Shown here one piece after another: positions 7,623-16,616 of a DNA stretch of 17,853 nucleotides. Made by a program: the position numbers and the translations under genes. Under the pieces are notes generated by a model, which saw nothing but the letters and a program-made list of their open reading frames with translations, did no database searches and was not told where the DNA came from. Each line of letters begins with the position of its first letter. Within the stretch, counting starts at the first letter, position 1. This DNA is from Acanthamoeba lenticulata (Eukaryota > Discosea > Longamoebia > Acanthamoebidae), in contig NAVB01000217.1 of the NCBI GenBank assembly GCA_002179805.1, forward strand, positions 1 to 17,853, written 5' to 3'.

Positions 7623-10600
7623 ATGTGGCCTTTTCCCAAACACGAAATGGAGCGGAATGAGCAGGGGAGGGACAAGGAGGAGGTGGAGGACCGGCCGAAG
7701 CGGCGCCGCTCGCGCTCGCCCAGAGACAGAGGCAGGAAGCGCTCGAGGTCGTCTGAGCGAGCCGGCAGCGGCCGAGACGACGCGACACGCACGCGCGACC
7801 ACGATTCACGCCGACGTCGTTCTCGATCGAGGGAGAGAACCCAGGAAAGGCGGCACCACCACTCTCACCAACACTCCCACAGCGCCTCACGATCGCGGCC
7901 AAGAGAGCAGGACCTCGAGGCACGCCAGCAGTCCAAGCGGCACCGCGGCAGCAGCACAGACCGAGACCGCGGCCAGGACGAGGGGCGGGGGGAACCTACG
8001 CAAGAGCACGCCCGAAGCCGGCATGGGCACGACGTGCAGCAGCAGCAGTACAACGCGGCTGCCAGCGGCCAAAGCCCTGCCCTGGGTGTTGCTGGTGCCA
8101 CCAGCACCGAACCCTCGGGGGGCCGCGGGGGAGACGAGTGGCACCGGGCGTGGGACGACCTGCTGTTCTCGCCAAAGGACCTCTACCCCAAAGGCTCCAA
8201 GGCCTACCTCGACTTTCGAGGTGCGCTCGAGAACTTCAACCACCACTTAGGTAAACCATTTATATTCATCCTCTCCCTCGTCAGAGTTCTACCGCAAGTA
8301 CAAGCAGTTCGCCAGCAAGCAAGCCGAAGCGAGTGGCAAAGGAAATGATCAGAAGAAGAAAAAGGAGAGCAAGGAAAAGAAGGAGAAGAAGCGCGGGTCC
8401 TCGGGAGAAGAGGATCAGCACGGTGCCTCGACCGATGGCGCCACCAACCCGCTGGGCCTTCCCTCTCCCTACGACCAACGCTATCGGTACGCGCGCGCGC
8501 GCTTGATCTCGGCAGCCCGAGCACCGACGGGCATGTCGACACACGATGAGCTCACCGCGTTCACATGTGGACGTGCAGGGTCAACTTTGCCGTGTTGAGC
8601 GCCAGGGGGCCCGTCATGCTCAACGACCCGAGCTTCCAGGAGGTCAAGAAGGCCCTCTATCTCTACGAGGACTTTCGGCAGAAGGAAAAGGTGCCGTGCC
8701 TCTTGTTCCTCCTCGCCGTCGTACTCGTGGTCGTCATCATCGTCAATGCCGCGGTGAGATTCCTCACTCTCAGCTCTGCGCGCAGTTTGCCAAAATCCTC
8801 AAAATCCAGAGCGAGCGAGCGGCCTTGCCCATCGCCCAGTACCGCCAGGAGATCGTGGACGCCGTGGCGCGTCATCAGATCACGCTCGTCGCTGGTGACA
8901 CCGGCTGCGGCGTACGCTTCCGCCCCTCCTCGCCTCCCAACCCTGTGTCCTCTCTGGCTTGATGCCCGAGACGCTCAGCCTCGCGTGTGGTGCACAGAAA
9001 TCGACGCAGGTGTGCCAGTACCTGCTGGCGGCCGGGATTCGCAAGATCGGGTGCACGCAGCCGCGACGCATCGCCGCCATGTCCCTCTGCAAGCGCGTCG
9101 CCTTTGAGACACTCAATGTGCGTCCGCCTACTTGGGCGGGGAGAGGCACACGTCATCAAGAGGAGCTCTTCTCACACGCGCTTGCTAAATCGGTGTGGAA
9201 TGTCAGGAATACGGCTCGCGCATCGCATACCAGATCCGGTTCGAGTCATCCAAGACGCTCGCCACCGATGTGGTCTTTCTCACCGAGGGCGTCCTCCTGC
9301 GGTGCGCCCGTTTCACCCAATCGGGTTTCAAACAAGACTTGCCTCACGCGCTCAACGCACACACGTACGTGCACATGCGCAGACAACTGGCGGGCGACCC
9401 GCTGCTGATGGACTACAACGTGCTGATCATGGATGAAGTCCACGAACGGCACGTCCACGCCGACTTCCTGCTGGGCCTCCTGCGCGAGCTCGTCGTCAAG
9501 CGAACCGACCTCAAGCTCGGTAGCCCTTTGCCTCTTTCGCTTGTCCCCGTGCAACTGGAGGTCATTAACTTGATTCATGAACACACGGCCTTGCGTCGCC
9601 TTTTGTGTCGTCTCGGCAGTGCTGATGTCGGCGACCATCAATCTGGAGCTCTTCTCGGCCGCCTTCCCGGGGGCGCCCGTCATCCGGGTGCGTGACGGGC
9701 GCCCAAGCGTCCCTCCTCGGACGGGCGTGCTGCTGCCTGGCGGGCTCACGTGTGGCGTGTTCAGGTGCCCGGCCGCATGTATCCGGTCGACGTCGAGTAC
9801 ATCCCGCTGCCCGAGGACCAGCTCCTGTACAAGGACATTGCCAAGGCCACCGCCGAGACGCCCACCTCCACCTCTGAAGCGCCCGCCCCCGACGGTTTGT
9901 CGATTTTCGTTAAACTCTTATTTTTACTTTTGAGTTATTCTGAAAGTTTCAATTTATTGATTTTATTTCGAAATGAATTGGCTATTGATTGAGAGGGGGG
10001 GGGGCGTACAGTGGCGCGACCGCTGCCCAAGGCAGGCGGGCAGATCAACCCGAAGCCCTACCTGGCCATCATGCAGCGCATCGACGAGCAGTTCCCGCAG
10101 GAGGAGCGAGGCGACCTGCTGGTACCGGCCTCCACTCCCGCCCCCGCCTCCCTCTCTTCCACACGAAACGGCCCGGCCCTCGCGGACTTGGAGCCAATGG
10201 AGGGCCTCAGGGTCGGCTGACGCTCGGCGGAGAACGCCCCGGGTGCAGATCTTTGTGAGCGGCATGAATGACATCATGTGCCTGGCTGAGGAGATGCGCG
10301 CCTACGCGGCGACGACGCGGCGATGGATCATCCTCCCGCTCCACTCGGCCCTGTCCGTCGACGACCAGGAGAAGGTATTTGACCCGGTCGAGGAGGGCGT
10401 CCGCAAGTGCATCATCTCCACCAACATCGCCGAGACCGCCGTCACCATCAACGGCATCCGCTTCGTCATCGACTCTGGTCGCGCACGCTCTTCTCTTCTG
10501 CTGTGTCTCAGCTGACGTCAGCATGACGCACATGCTGACGTCAGCGGCTTGTCCGTGTGTGTGGGCGAGGGCAACAGGTAAGGTGAAGGAGATGGGCTAC

Positions 10601-13600
10601 GACGCAGAGACCAAGATGTCCTCGCTCCAGAGCTTTTGGATCTCGCGCGCGTCGGCCGAGCAGCGCAAGGGCCGCGCCGGGCGCACGGGCCCGGGCGTGT
10701 GCTACCGCCTCTACTCGCAGGAGATCTACAACTACCTTCTGCCCTACTCGGTCCCCGAGATCCAGCGCATCCCGCTCGAGTCGGTACGCACAGCCAAAGA
10801 GGCATTTTTGGGATTCCGTTGCTGCATTCCGGAAGCTCACGCTCGGCTCGGCGCAGATCATACTGCAGATGATCGCGATGGGGGTGCGCGACCCGCGCGA
10901 GTTCCAGTTTATCGAGCGGCCATCTGATGACAAACTTGAGGCCTCCCTCTTCAACCTCCAGCAGCATCAAGGTGAACTCCTTCTCAACTTCTTCTCTTCT
11001 TCCTCCTCTGGTCTCAATAGAGGCTGACGTGGAATGCTTGGAATGTTGCTTCCCACAGCCATCACAGTCGGGCGGGACATGACCTACACGTTGACGCCTC
11101 TGGGCGGGATGCTCGCCCAGCTGCCGGTGGACATTCCCGTGGGCAAGATGCTCGTCCTGGGCTCCGTACCGATCCGCCTCCTCTCCTCTCCGGCGCTGCA
11201 CTCCACGCGTCGTCCGCTCACGCGTGAGCACCTCTGCTCGTGTGCGTCGCGTTTGTGGGGGAACGACAGCTGTTCCACATCTTGGACCCAGTGCTGACCA
11301 TGGCGGCCGCGCTCACGGTCCAGTCGCCCTTTGTCATGCGCGGCAACTTTGATTCCACCGTACGGTCCCGACTCACCCCGCGTCGGCACTCGCCTCTCTC
11401 TTGGGCCTAAACATGTTTTGATGATCTGTTGCGCGAGAAGGCCCGGCATGAGTTTGACTCGCCGCACGGCGATGCTTTCACGCTCCTCAACCTGTTCGAC
11501 CAGTGGCTCAAGATCAAGACCACCAAGCCTCGCGTACGGGCAGGCCCCCAACCACACACATAGACACACACACGCGTGCGTGCGCACGCACTCAACGTTG
11601 ATGGTGGTTGTGGTCGTGGTGGTGATGGTGGGTATGCGCGGGAGGCAGGCGTCGCGGGGCTGGTGCAAGGCGCACTCTGTAGAGGAGCAGCGCATGTACG
11701 AGATCGCTAAGCTCAAGGGCCAGTTCCGCGACATTCTCCTCGACAACGGCCTCCTCGCCCCCGACGACGACGACGACGGTGGGTATGATGACGACAACGT
11801 TGGTGGCGATGGCCGTCGTCGCGGCGGTGGTGGCCGTCATCACCAGGCACCGGCGGCTGGAGGTGGGCGGTGGGAGGAGCAGCGCGACAGGCGACGGCGA
11901 GACGTGGCCCGCAAGCGTCGCCAGCTTCGCCTGCTCCAACGCGAGCGCGAGAGCGCACGGAAGCGCCGCGTCCTCCGGTTCGACGAAGAGCTCGAACAGC
12001 AGCAACAGCAGCAACAGCAGCAGCCCGAAGGCGGCGAGAACAAGGCGGCCCCCGCTGCGGAGAAGGGCGAGGGCGAGGACGAGCTGGACATCCGGGAGCT
12101 GGACTTTATGCTGACACACGACCTGGACAAGCTGAGCCGCGACTCGGCGCGCGAGCTCTCGCTCCACGACGTCAACCTCCTCAAGGTCATCCTCGCCTCC
12201 GGTACACGAGTTCTTCCTCGCGCCGACAACAGTTTGATCGTCCTTGCTGACCTCCTTGTCATCATCAACGTTAACGTCCTCGTGAACGGGGGAGCAGGGC
12301 TGTACCCGAACGTGGCGGTGGCGGACGAGCTCAACGCGGTGAGGCGGGACAGCGACCAGCTGTTCCACACGCGGTGGAAGGAGTTCATGGTGCTGCACCC
12401 GACCAGCGTGTTCGGGGGCGTGATCGATGCGGCGCAGCAGATCACGACGGCCGACCTGCTCGCCTACGTGTCGCTCCTGGAGACCAACAAGCCCTACGTC
12501 GTCAACGTCACGCGCTGCCCCGCCCTCCACATCCTCCTCCTCTTTGCCAACACCAGTACGTCATTTCTCCCTTTTCCAAATGATTTTGAAATTGTTTTGA
12601 GATATGTTTCGAAATTCTAAACCTGTTTGGGCGCTCTCCAGTCGACACGACGGCGGACTGCACGCGGCTGGCCATCGACAACTGGCTCGAGATCGAGCTC
12701 AGCGGCGCCAAGTACGCTCCCTCTCAACCCGGCCCTGTGCCGCATGGCTCACACCTCGTGATGGCGTCAATCGCTGGACCGCCCACCCCAGGATGGGCGA
12801 GCGGGTGCTGCTGGTGATCCACCAGCTGCGGCTGCTCCTCCACAACTTCCTCCACCAGAAGCTGGCCAACAAGCGCAGGCGCCCGAAGCACCGCCGCAAC
12901 GACGCCCGGACCGGGGAGGCCGAGGGCGAGGAAGAGGAAGCGCTCGTGCCAGACGACCTGCGCGACACGCTCGAGGCCCAGGGCCTCGCTGACGACGATG
13001 GCGACCCGACGCTGGCGCAGCCGCCGCCGCCCAATGTGCCGCCGGTCATCGCCCGCATCCACCGAGAGAGCCGCGACCACAGCATCACCTGCGACGAGGA
13101 CCAGCTCGCCGGTATCGTCATTTATTTTTATATTATTGATAATAATAATAATTTTTATTCTATTTGGTTAATTATATAATTTATATATTCGAATATCTAT
13201 AAGAAATTATATAATTAAAAACATTTTTTAAATGTGCATTTTCTATTTATTAGGCAAGCTGGCCGAGTTTTTGGACACGGCCATCGCGTTCAAGATGAGC
13301 CGCATCAAGCCCTCCGAATTTCACGCGATGTTCTTCACCGTGGCCAGCGCCACCACGGCCGATGAGGCCCAGGCCGCCAGCCGGGCCAAGGACGCCATGG
13401 AGGAGCTCGAGGGTGAGCACGTCCCCTTCCCCTTTCCCTTCACGCTCAGCCGCGGGCGCGTGCCGCGCTCACACGAGCTGATGTGGGCGCGCGTGTGGCA
13501 CACGTGCAGCGATCCGGGCGAGGGAGCACGCCGACTTTGAGTCCACGAAGGGCGGGTGGCGGGTCAACGCCTACCTGCGCTACGGGAGCCTCCGCCAGCA

Positions 13601-14063
13601 CAAAACCATCGCGGCGGGCTTCACCGGCACCCACCTCCGCAAACACTGGAAGTTCGGCCCCCAGTCCCTCTCCCTTCCCCCTTCTTCCTTGTTGTTGGGC
13701 GACGATGCGATGCGCTGATCGGCGGCGTGCGATGATCGCAGGTGCGAGACGTGCGGCGAGAATTTCATATTCGGGCTGGAGGACATCGCCGCCCACCAGA
13801 CCCAGTGCGGCGCCGGCAGCGCGCGGCAGCGGCTCGACGCGATGGCCCACCAGGTCGACGCCGAGGCCAACGTGGCGGCGGCACGTCGCCTGGTCCAGGC
13901 CTCCGAGTCGAAAGGCAAGGAAAAGCCCACCGACGGACCCGAGGAACTGCCTCTCGATAGCGACCGCGGGTGGCTGTGTGATGTGTGCCAAAAGCGCTTC
14001 GCTATGACCCCCATCCAGATCCTCAAGCACAAGAGGAGCCACGCAGCTGCTTTGTCCTCTTGA
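7623..14063 (+). CDS. DHX34: DHX34-like DEAH-box RNA helicase, 23 exons, 1458 aa
   Basis: Exons: 7623-8220, 8285-8486, 8579-8690, 8786-8911, 8998-9117, 9207-9301, 9383-9519, 9620-9687, 9765-9894, 10012-10121, 10249-10477, 10578-10783, 10857-10971, 11059-11165, 11270-11359, 11438-11533, 11649-12201, 12298-12555, 12642-12711, 12792-13111, 13254-13412, 13510-13663, 13742-14063. All phases agree. The N-terminal ~130 residues are rich in RS/RD/RE. The helicase core has GDTGCGKST (341-349), DEVH (435-438), SAT (467-469) and [10 protein letters not shown] (671-680), then HA2/OB regions (QIILQM-type and [12 protein letters not shown]). A basic stretch with nine Gln (about 954-962) follows, then [10 protein letters not shown]. 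Two zinc fingers close the protein: C1353/C1356/H1370/C1374 and C1431/C1434/H1448/H1452. The order and many motifs match human DHX34, a nonsense-mediated decay factor that acts with UPF1. The second finger has the same C-x2-C-x13-H-x3-H spacing. ATP-dependent RNA remodelling is expected. Confidence 0.95.
9895..10011 (+). other. A+T-rich intron of DHX34 ending in a G10 run
   Basis: This intron (GTTTGT...TACAG) is A+T-rich over its first 95 nt and then switches to ten consecutive G (9995-10004) just before the acceptor. Its flanks are strongly G+C-rich exons. Frame and family conservation require its removal. Confidence 0.85.
10511..10545. repeat. Perfect 15-bp inverted repeat with two TGACGTCA sites
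   Basis: GCTGACGTCAGCATG (10511-10525) and CATGCTGACGTCAGC (10531-10545) are exact reverse complements around ACGCA. Each arm contains the 12-bp palindrome GCTGACGTCAGC, whose core TGACGTCA is the classic CRE/bZIP binding site. It lies in the DHX34 intron 10478-10577. The same 12-mer recurs at 17782-17793. Confidence 0.9.
13112..13253 (+). other. Longest A+T-rich DHX34 intron
   Basis: This 142-nt intron (GTATCG...TTATTAG) is almost entirely A and T after its first 8 nt, including an ATA/ATT-rich microsatellite around 13136-13152. Exons on both sides are G+C-rich. Splicing here restores the frame (GCC-G / GC-AAG). Confidence 0.88.
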
Positions 14064-14120
14064 CTTTTGTTTCCATGGACAACAAGAGAGACAACAAAAG
14101 CGAAGGAAGGACTTTACCAA

Positions 14121-16475
14121 TCAAAAAACACCTGCTCGCACAAGGTCCAGGGCCTGGTCAACGGACTCCTCGAGGCTGTGGCCCGGGATGCTGCGGAAGT
14201 ACTCGGGCCGACACTGCGGCATGCGCTCCGGGTTGTTGATCCACGTGTTCCACAAGGCCGACACCTTCTTGTAGGTGTTGTCGATGAAGAAGTGCGGCCG
14301 CCCAGTGAGCATGGCTGTGATGGTGCCGTGCAGGCGATCGGAGACCGACGCTCGGCCGGCCGTGATTGCCTTGTTGGCCCAATCCGTGTAGAACATTGCC
14401 CGCCACTCGGGATCGAGACTCTTCTCATTGAAGTGTGTCGAAGGGTAATGAGGCGCCATGGGTTGCCAATCGTGCATGAACACTCCAAGTTGATCTCGGG
14501 TCTTGGCCTCAGCGTAGCGCTTCAGCGCCACCTTGTTGCTCTCCTTGTCCAAGCGCGCCTGCAGGCTCACGTTGAAGGGCGCCTCGGTGTAAAGCGGCAT
14601 GAGGGGTCCAAGAACAAAAGCCATGTCCGGCACGAGATGCACTCGATCGGGTGGGATGCCAGCCCCCAAAAACTGGTCATACGTAGGCTGGTCTCGTGCG
14701 CACACGTGGCAGTCAGAGTGGTTGGCGATGTAAGACAGCCCATCAACGGCGTTGAACTCTGGGGAGAAGTGGCTGCTCTGCGGAAGGATGATCAAGCGAT
14801 TGTTGGGGTACTGCGCGCACATGTATCTGCGGAATTCATCATGTTTGGGGTACAGGTTCCCGATGTTGCCGCCTCCATGAAGCAAGATGACCGTATTGGG
14901 CGTAATCTTGGCCAAAGGTGCAGCGGCGTTGTCAGGGGTGACTGCCTGGGGAAGAAGCCCCACTTGAGACAAAAAGCGCAGCTCCCCCAGAGTGATGACG
15001 CTATCTCCGAGGTTTTGATGGGACGGCGTGTCGAGCAGAACCACGGGGGAGCCAGGAGGCACGAGCTCCAAGAGAGAGCGCAGCACACGGTCATGCAAGG
15101 CTTGGAGACATCCTCGTCGTAGCGCTTCGCACTGGACAGGGCCAAGCTCGATGCTCCTGGACAAGATGTCCAGCTGGCGACTGTCCAGTTTTGCTAAGCT
15201 GCCATCGCGCGGCAAAGGAGTCGATGGCTTGCTCCTGTGTTCGGGGCACAGGGTTTGGTGGTCTGACCGCTCGTTGTGGTGGGGGGCGATGGTGAAGGAC
15301 TGGCTGACGACATTGGTGCTCGCGGCAAGGAGCACCACGATGGCAGCCACAACCGCCACCGCGGTCAGGCCCATCACAAGCCTCGAATTGAGTTGAGAGC
15401 TCTGCTGAGCGGGGGAGACCTGGTGCGATGTGTTCTTGAAGTAGTTGTAGAGCATGGCACCACACACGGTCATCGCGATGCCCAGCACGCCGACAAGGTC
15501 CACACTCGTCCGGAACCAAAAGATCGAGAGCAGGATGATGACGACCCTCTTGAGCACGTTGAGCGTCGAGTGCGTGATGATCGACAAGCGTCCCAGCAGG
15601 GCAAACGACGCGCTGTTGTACGCAAAGTAAAAGAGCGCCATGCCTACCACTTGACCGGCCATGCGGCTCGCGCTCTCCTGGACCAAGAGGAGGCCAGCTC
15701 CCATGACGTCCACGAACTGGGACAGCAACTGGCTGTCCTCCACGACCAGCACGATGGGCGTCATGGTCACGGCCCCGATAAGCGACGTGAGAAAGAAGAG
15801 CTCCGTGCTGTCGGGCCGCTCCTTGTCCTGCTTGACGGCCTCTGTTTCGAGTTGCTTGGTGTAGAGATTGCGCAAGCAGAAGCACAGGTTGCTGACCAGG
15901 GCAAAGAGCACCGACAATCCGATGTGGCTTTGGTGCGTGCCTGTGCCGGAAGAGGAGGAGGAGAAGGAATAGAGGGCGATGCCGCCAGCCATGGGACCAA
16001 GGCATGCGAGGTAGCGGCTCCAGCCCAGCCAGCCGTTGCGGTTCCCGTGGAGCCATGCCAGCGCGACTGCCGTGAGCGGCTCCAGAGCCTTGACCACATG
16101 CGCGAGGGGCACGCTGCCCAAGCAAATGCTGACGTTGGTGGCAATCGTGGCCAGCAGGTGGAGCACGGTCACGAGCCAGAACGTGCGGCTCCAGAGCAGT
16201 TCATTGTGTCTCGTTTTCTTCTTGGTCGGCCCGCCCGGCGAAGACGAGGGCGAGGCCGATGAACTGACGCCAGCAGCGGGCGGCGCAACCAGAAAAGTGA
16301 GTCCTTGCTGAAGGAGGGCAAAGATGGCCCCGCCGGCGAGCTGGAGACAGGTGAGCAGGAAGAGGAGATTGGGCCACTGGTCGGCCACCTCCTTGGCCAG
16401 CACGTTGGACACGCCTCCGCTAACCCACCAACTCGCCACCAAGACCACCGTCCACAATCCCGACGTCATCTTCAA
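14121..16475 (-). CDS. Phosphate/PEP-translocator-like transporter fused to polysaccharide pyruvyltransferase
   Basis: This is one uninterrupted 784-aa frame. Residues 1-350 are a drug/metabolite-transporter fold of the triose-phosphate translocator family, with about ten hydrophobic segments. HVVKALEP (126-133) carries the family His/Lys, and THSTLNVLKR (301-310) ends in the conserved Lys-Arg that binds phosphate. YN at 286-287 resembles the PEP-translocator branch (from memory). An extra membrane segment follows at about 366-386. Residues 470-784 are a polysaccharide pyruvyltransferase: HQNLGDSVI (486-494), LHGGGNIGNLY (532-542), RDQPTYDQF (594-602), PDMAF (616-620), SVSDRLHGTI (710-719) and IDNTYKK (731-737). 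The enzyme class moves enolpyruvyl from PEP to a glycan as a pyruvate ketal. Sequons at N585 (NHS) and N635 (NVS) fit a lumenal location. I infer Golgi PEP import coupled to glycan pyruvylation. The absence of introns is unlike most neighbours. It is convergent with DHX34, only 57 bp apart. Confidence 0.92.
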   Translation of the reverse strand: MKMTSGLWTVVLVASWWVSGGVSNVLAKEVADQWPNLLFLLTCLQLAGGAIFALLQQGLTFLVAPPAAGVSSSASPSSSPGGPTKKKTRHNELLWSRTFWLVTVLHLLATIATNVSICLGSVPLAHVVKALEPLTAVALAWLHGNRNGWLGWSRYLACLGPMAGGIALYSFSSSSSGTGTHQSHIGLSVLFALVSNLCFCLRNLYTKQLETEAVKQDKERPDSTELFFLTSLIGAVTMTPIVLVVEDSQLLSQFVDVMGAGLLLVQESASRMAGQVVGMALFYFAYNSASFALLGRLSIITHSTLNVLKRVVIILLSIFWFRTSVDLVGVLGIAMTVCGAMLYNYFKNTSHQVSPAQQSSQLNSRLVMGLTAVAVVAAIVVLLAASTNVVSQSFTIAPHHNERSDHQTLCPEHRSKPSTPLPRDGSLAKLDSRQLDILSRSIELGPVQCEALRRGCLQALHDRVLRSLLELVPPGSPVVLLDTPSHQNLGDSVITLGELRFLSQVGLLPQAVTPDNAAAPLAKITPNTVILLHGGGNIGNLYPKHDEFRRYMCAQYPNNRLIILPQSSHFSPEFNAVDGLSYIANHSDCHVCARDQPTYDQFLGAGIPPDRVHLVPDMAFVLGPLMPLYTEAPFNVSLQARLDKESNKVALKRYAEAKTRDQLGVFMHDWQPMAPHYPSTHFNEKSLDPEWRAMFYTDWANKAITAGRASVSDRLHGTITAMLTGRPHFFIDNTYKKVSALWNTWINNPERMPQCRPEYFRSIPGHSLEESVDQALDLVRAGVF

Positions 16476-16616
16476 GGACCCACACCCTCACCTCCTTCGT
16501 CCTGTGTCGTCCTCTTCAGGATTTGGGCAAGACTTTTTGTGTCGACGTTGCGGTGTAACTCCCTTGTAACGTAAAACTCCGGCAAGCGTCATCACCCGTG
16601 GAACACTGTGACGTGC
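16476..16616 (-). promoter_or_regulatory. Intergenic region upstream of the transporter-pyruvyltransferase gene
   Basis: This is 141 bp between the stop of the ankyrin gene and the ATG of the fusion gene, both on the minus strand. It must contain the 3' end of one and the promoter of the other. I see no TATA or CCAAT box. Function is assigned by position only. Confidence 0.35.

Noticed and set aside
8251..8284. A 34-nt intron in DHX34 (GTAAAC...TCAG)
   Set aside because: The donor at 8221 gives an ordinary 64-nt intron in the same phase. Its product ([15 protein letters not shown]) aligns without gap to the matching human DHX34 segment as I recall it. The inner donor may be an alternative site adding 10 residues.
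11534..11648. Alternating CA/CG tract with possible Z-DNA form
   Set aside because: It is an ordinary dinucleotide-rich intron segment. No further evidence supports a structural role.
11779..11846. Possible extra intron in DHX34 exon 17
   Set aside because: The 68-nt GT-AG stretch would shift the frame away from the conserved basic region that follows ([11 protein letters not shown]), so the exon is read through.
11592..12530. Minus-strand open frame (312 codons) opposite DHX34 exons 17-18
   Set aside because: The product consists of simple Val/Leu/His runs that arise from the CAG and GAC repeats of the true strand.
14067..15122. Long + strand open frame (351 codons)
   Set aside because: It is antisense to the pyruvyltransferase half. 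It has no recognisable domain and is explained by G+C-rich codon bias on the opposite strand.
15091..16125. Second minus-strand frame (344 codons) inside the fusion gene
   Set aside because: This is a frame shadow of the transporter. Its product is rich in Arg, His, Gly and Pro with no domain.
15276..16262. Long + strand open frame (328 codons)
   Set aside because: It is antisense to the transporter half. The His/Arg/Glu-rich product has no domain and mirrors hydrophobic codons on the real strand.
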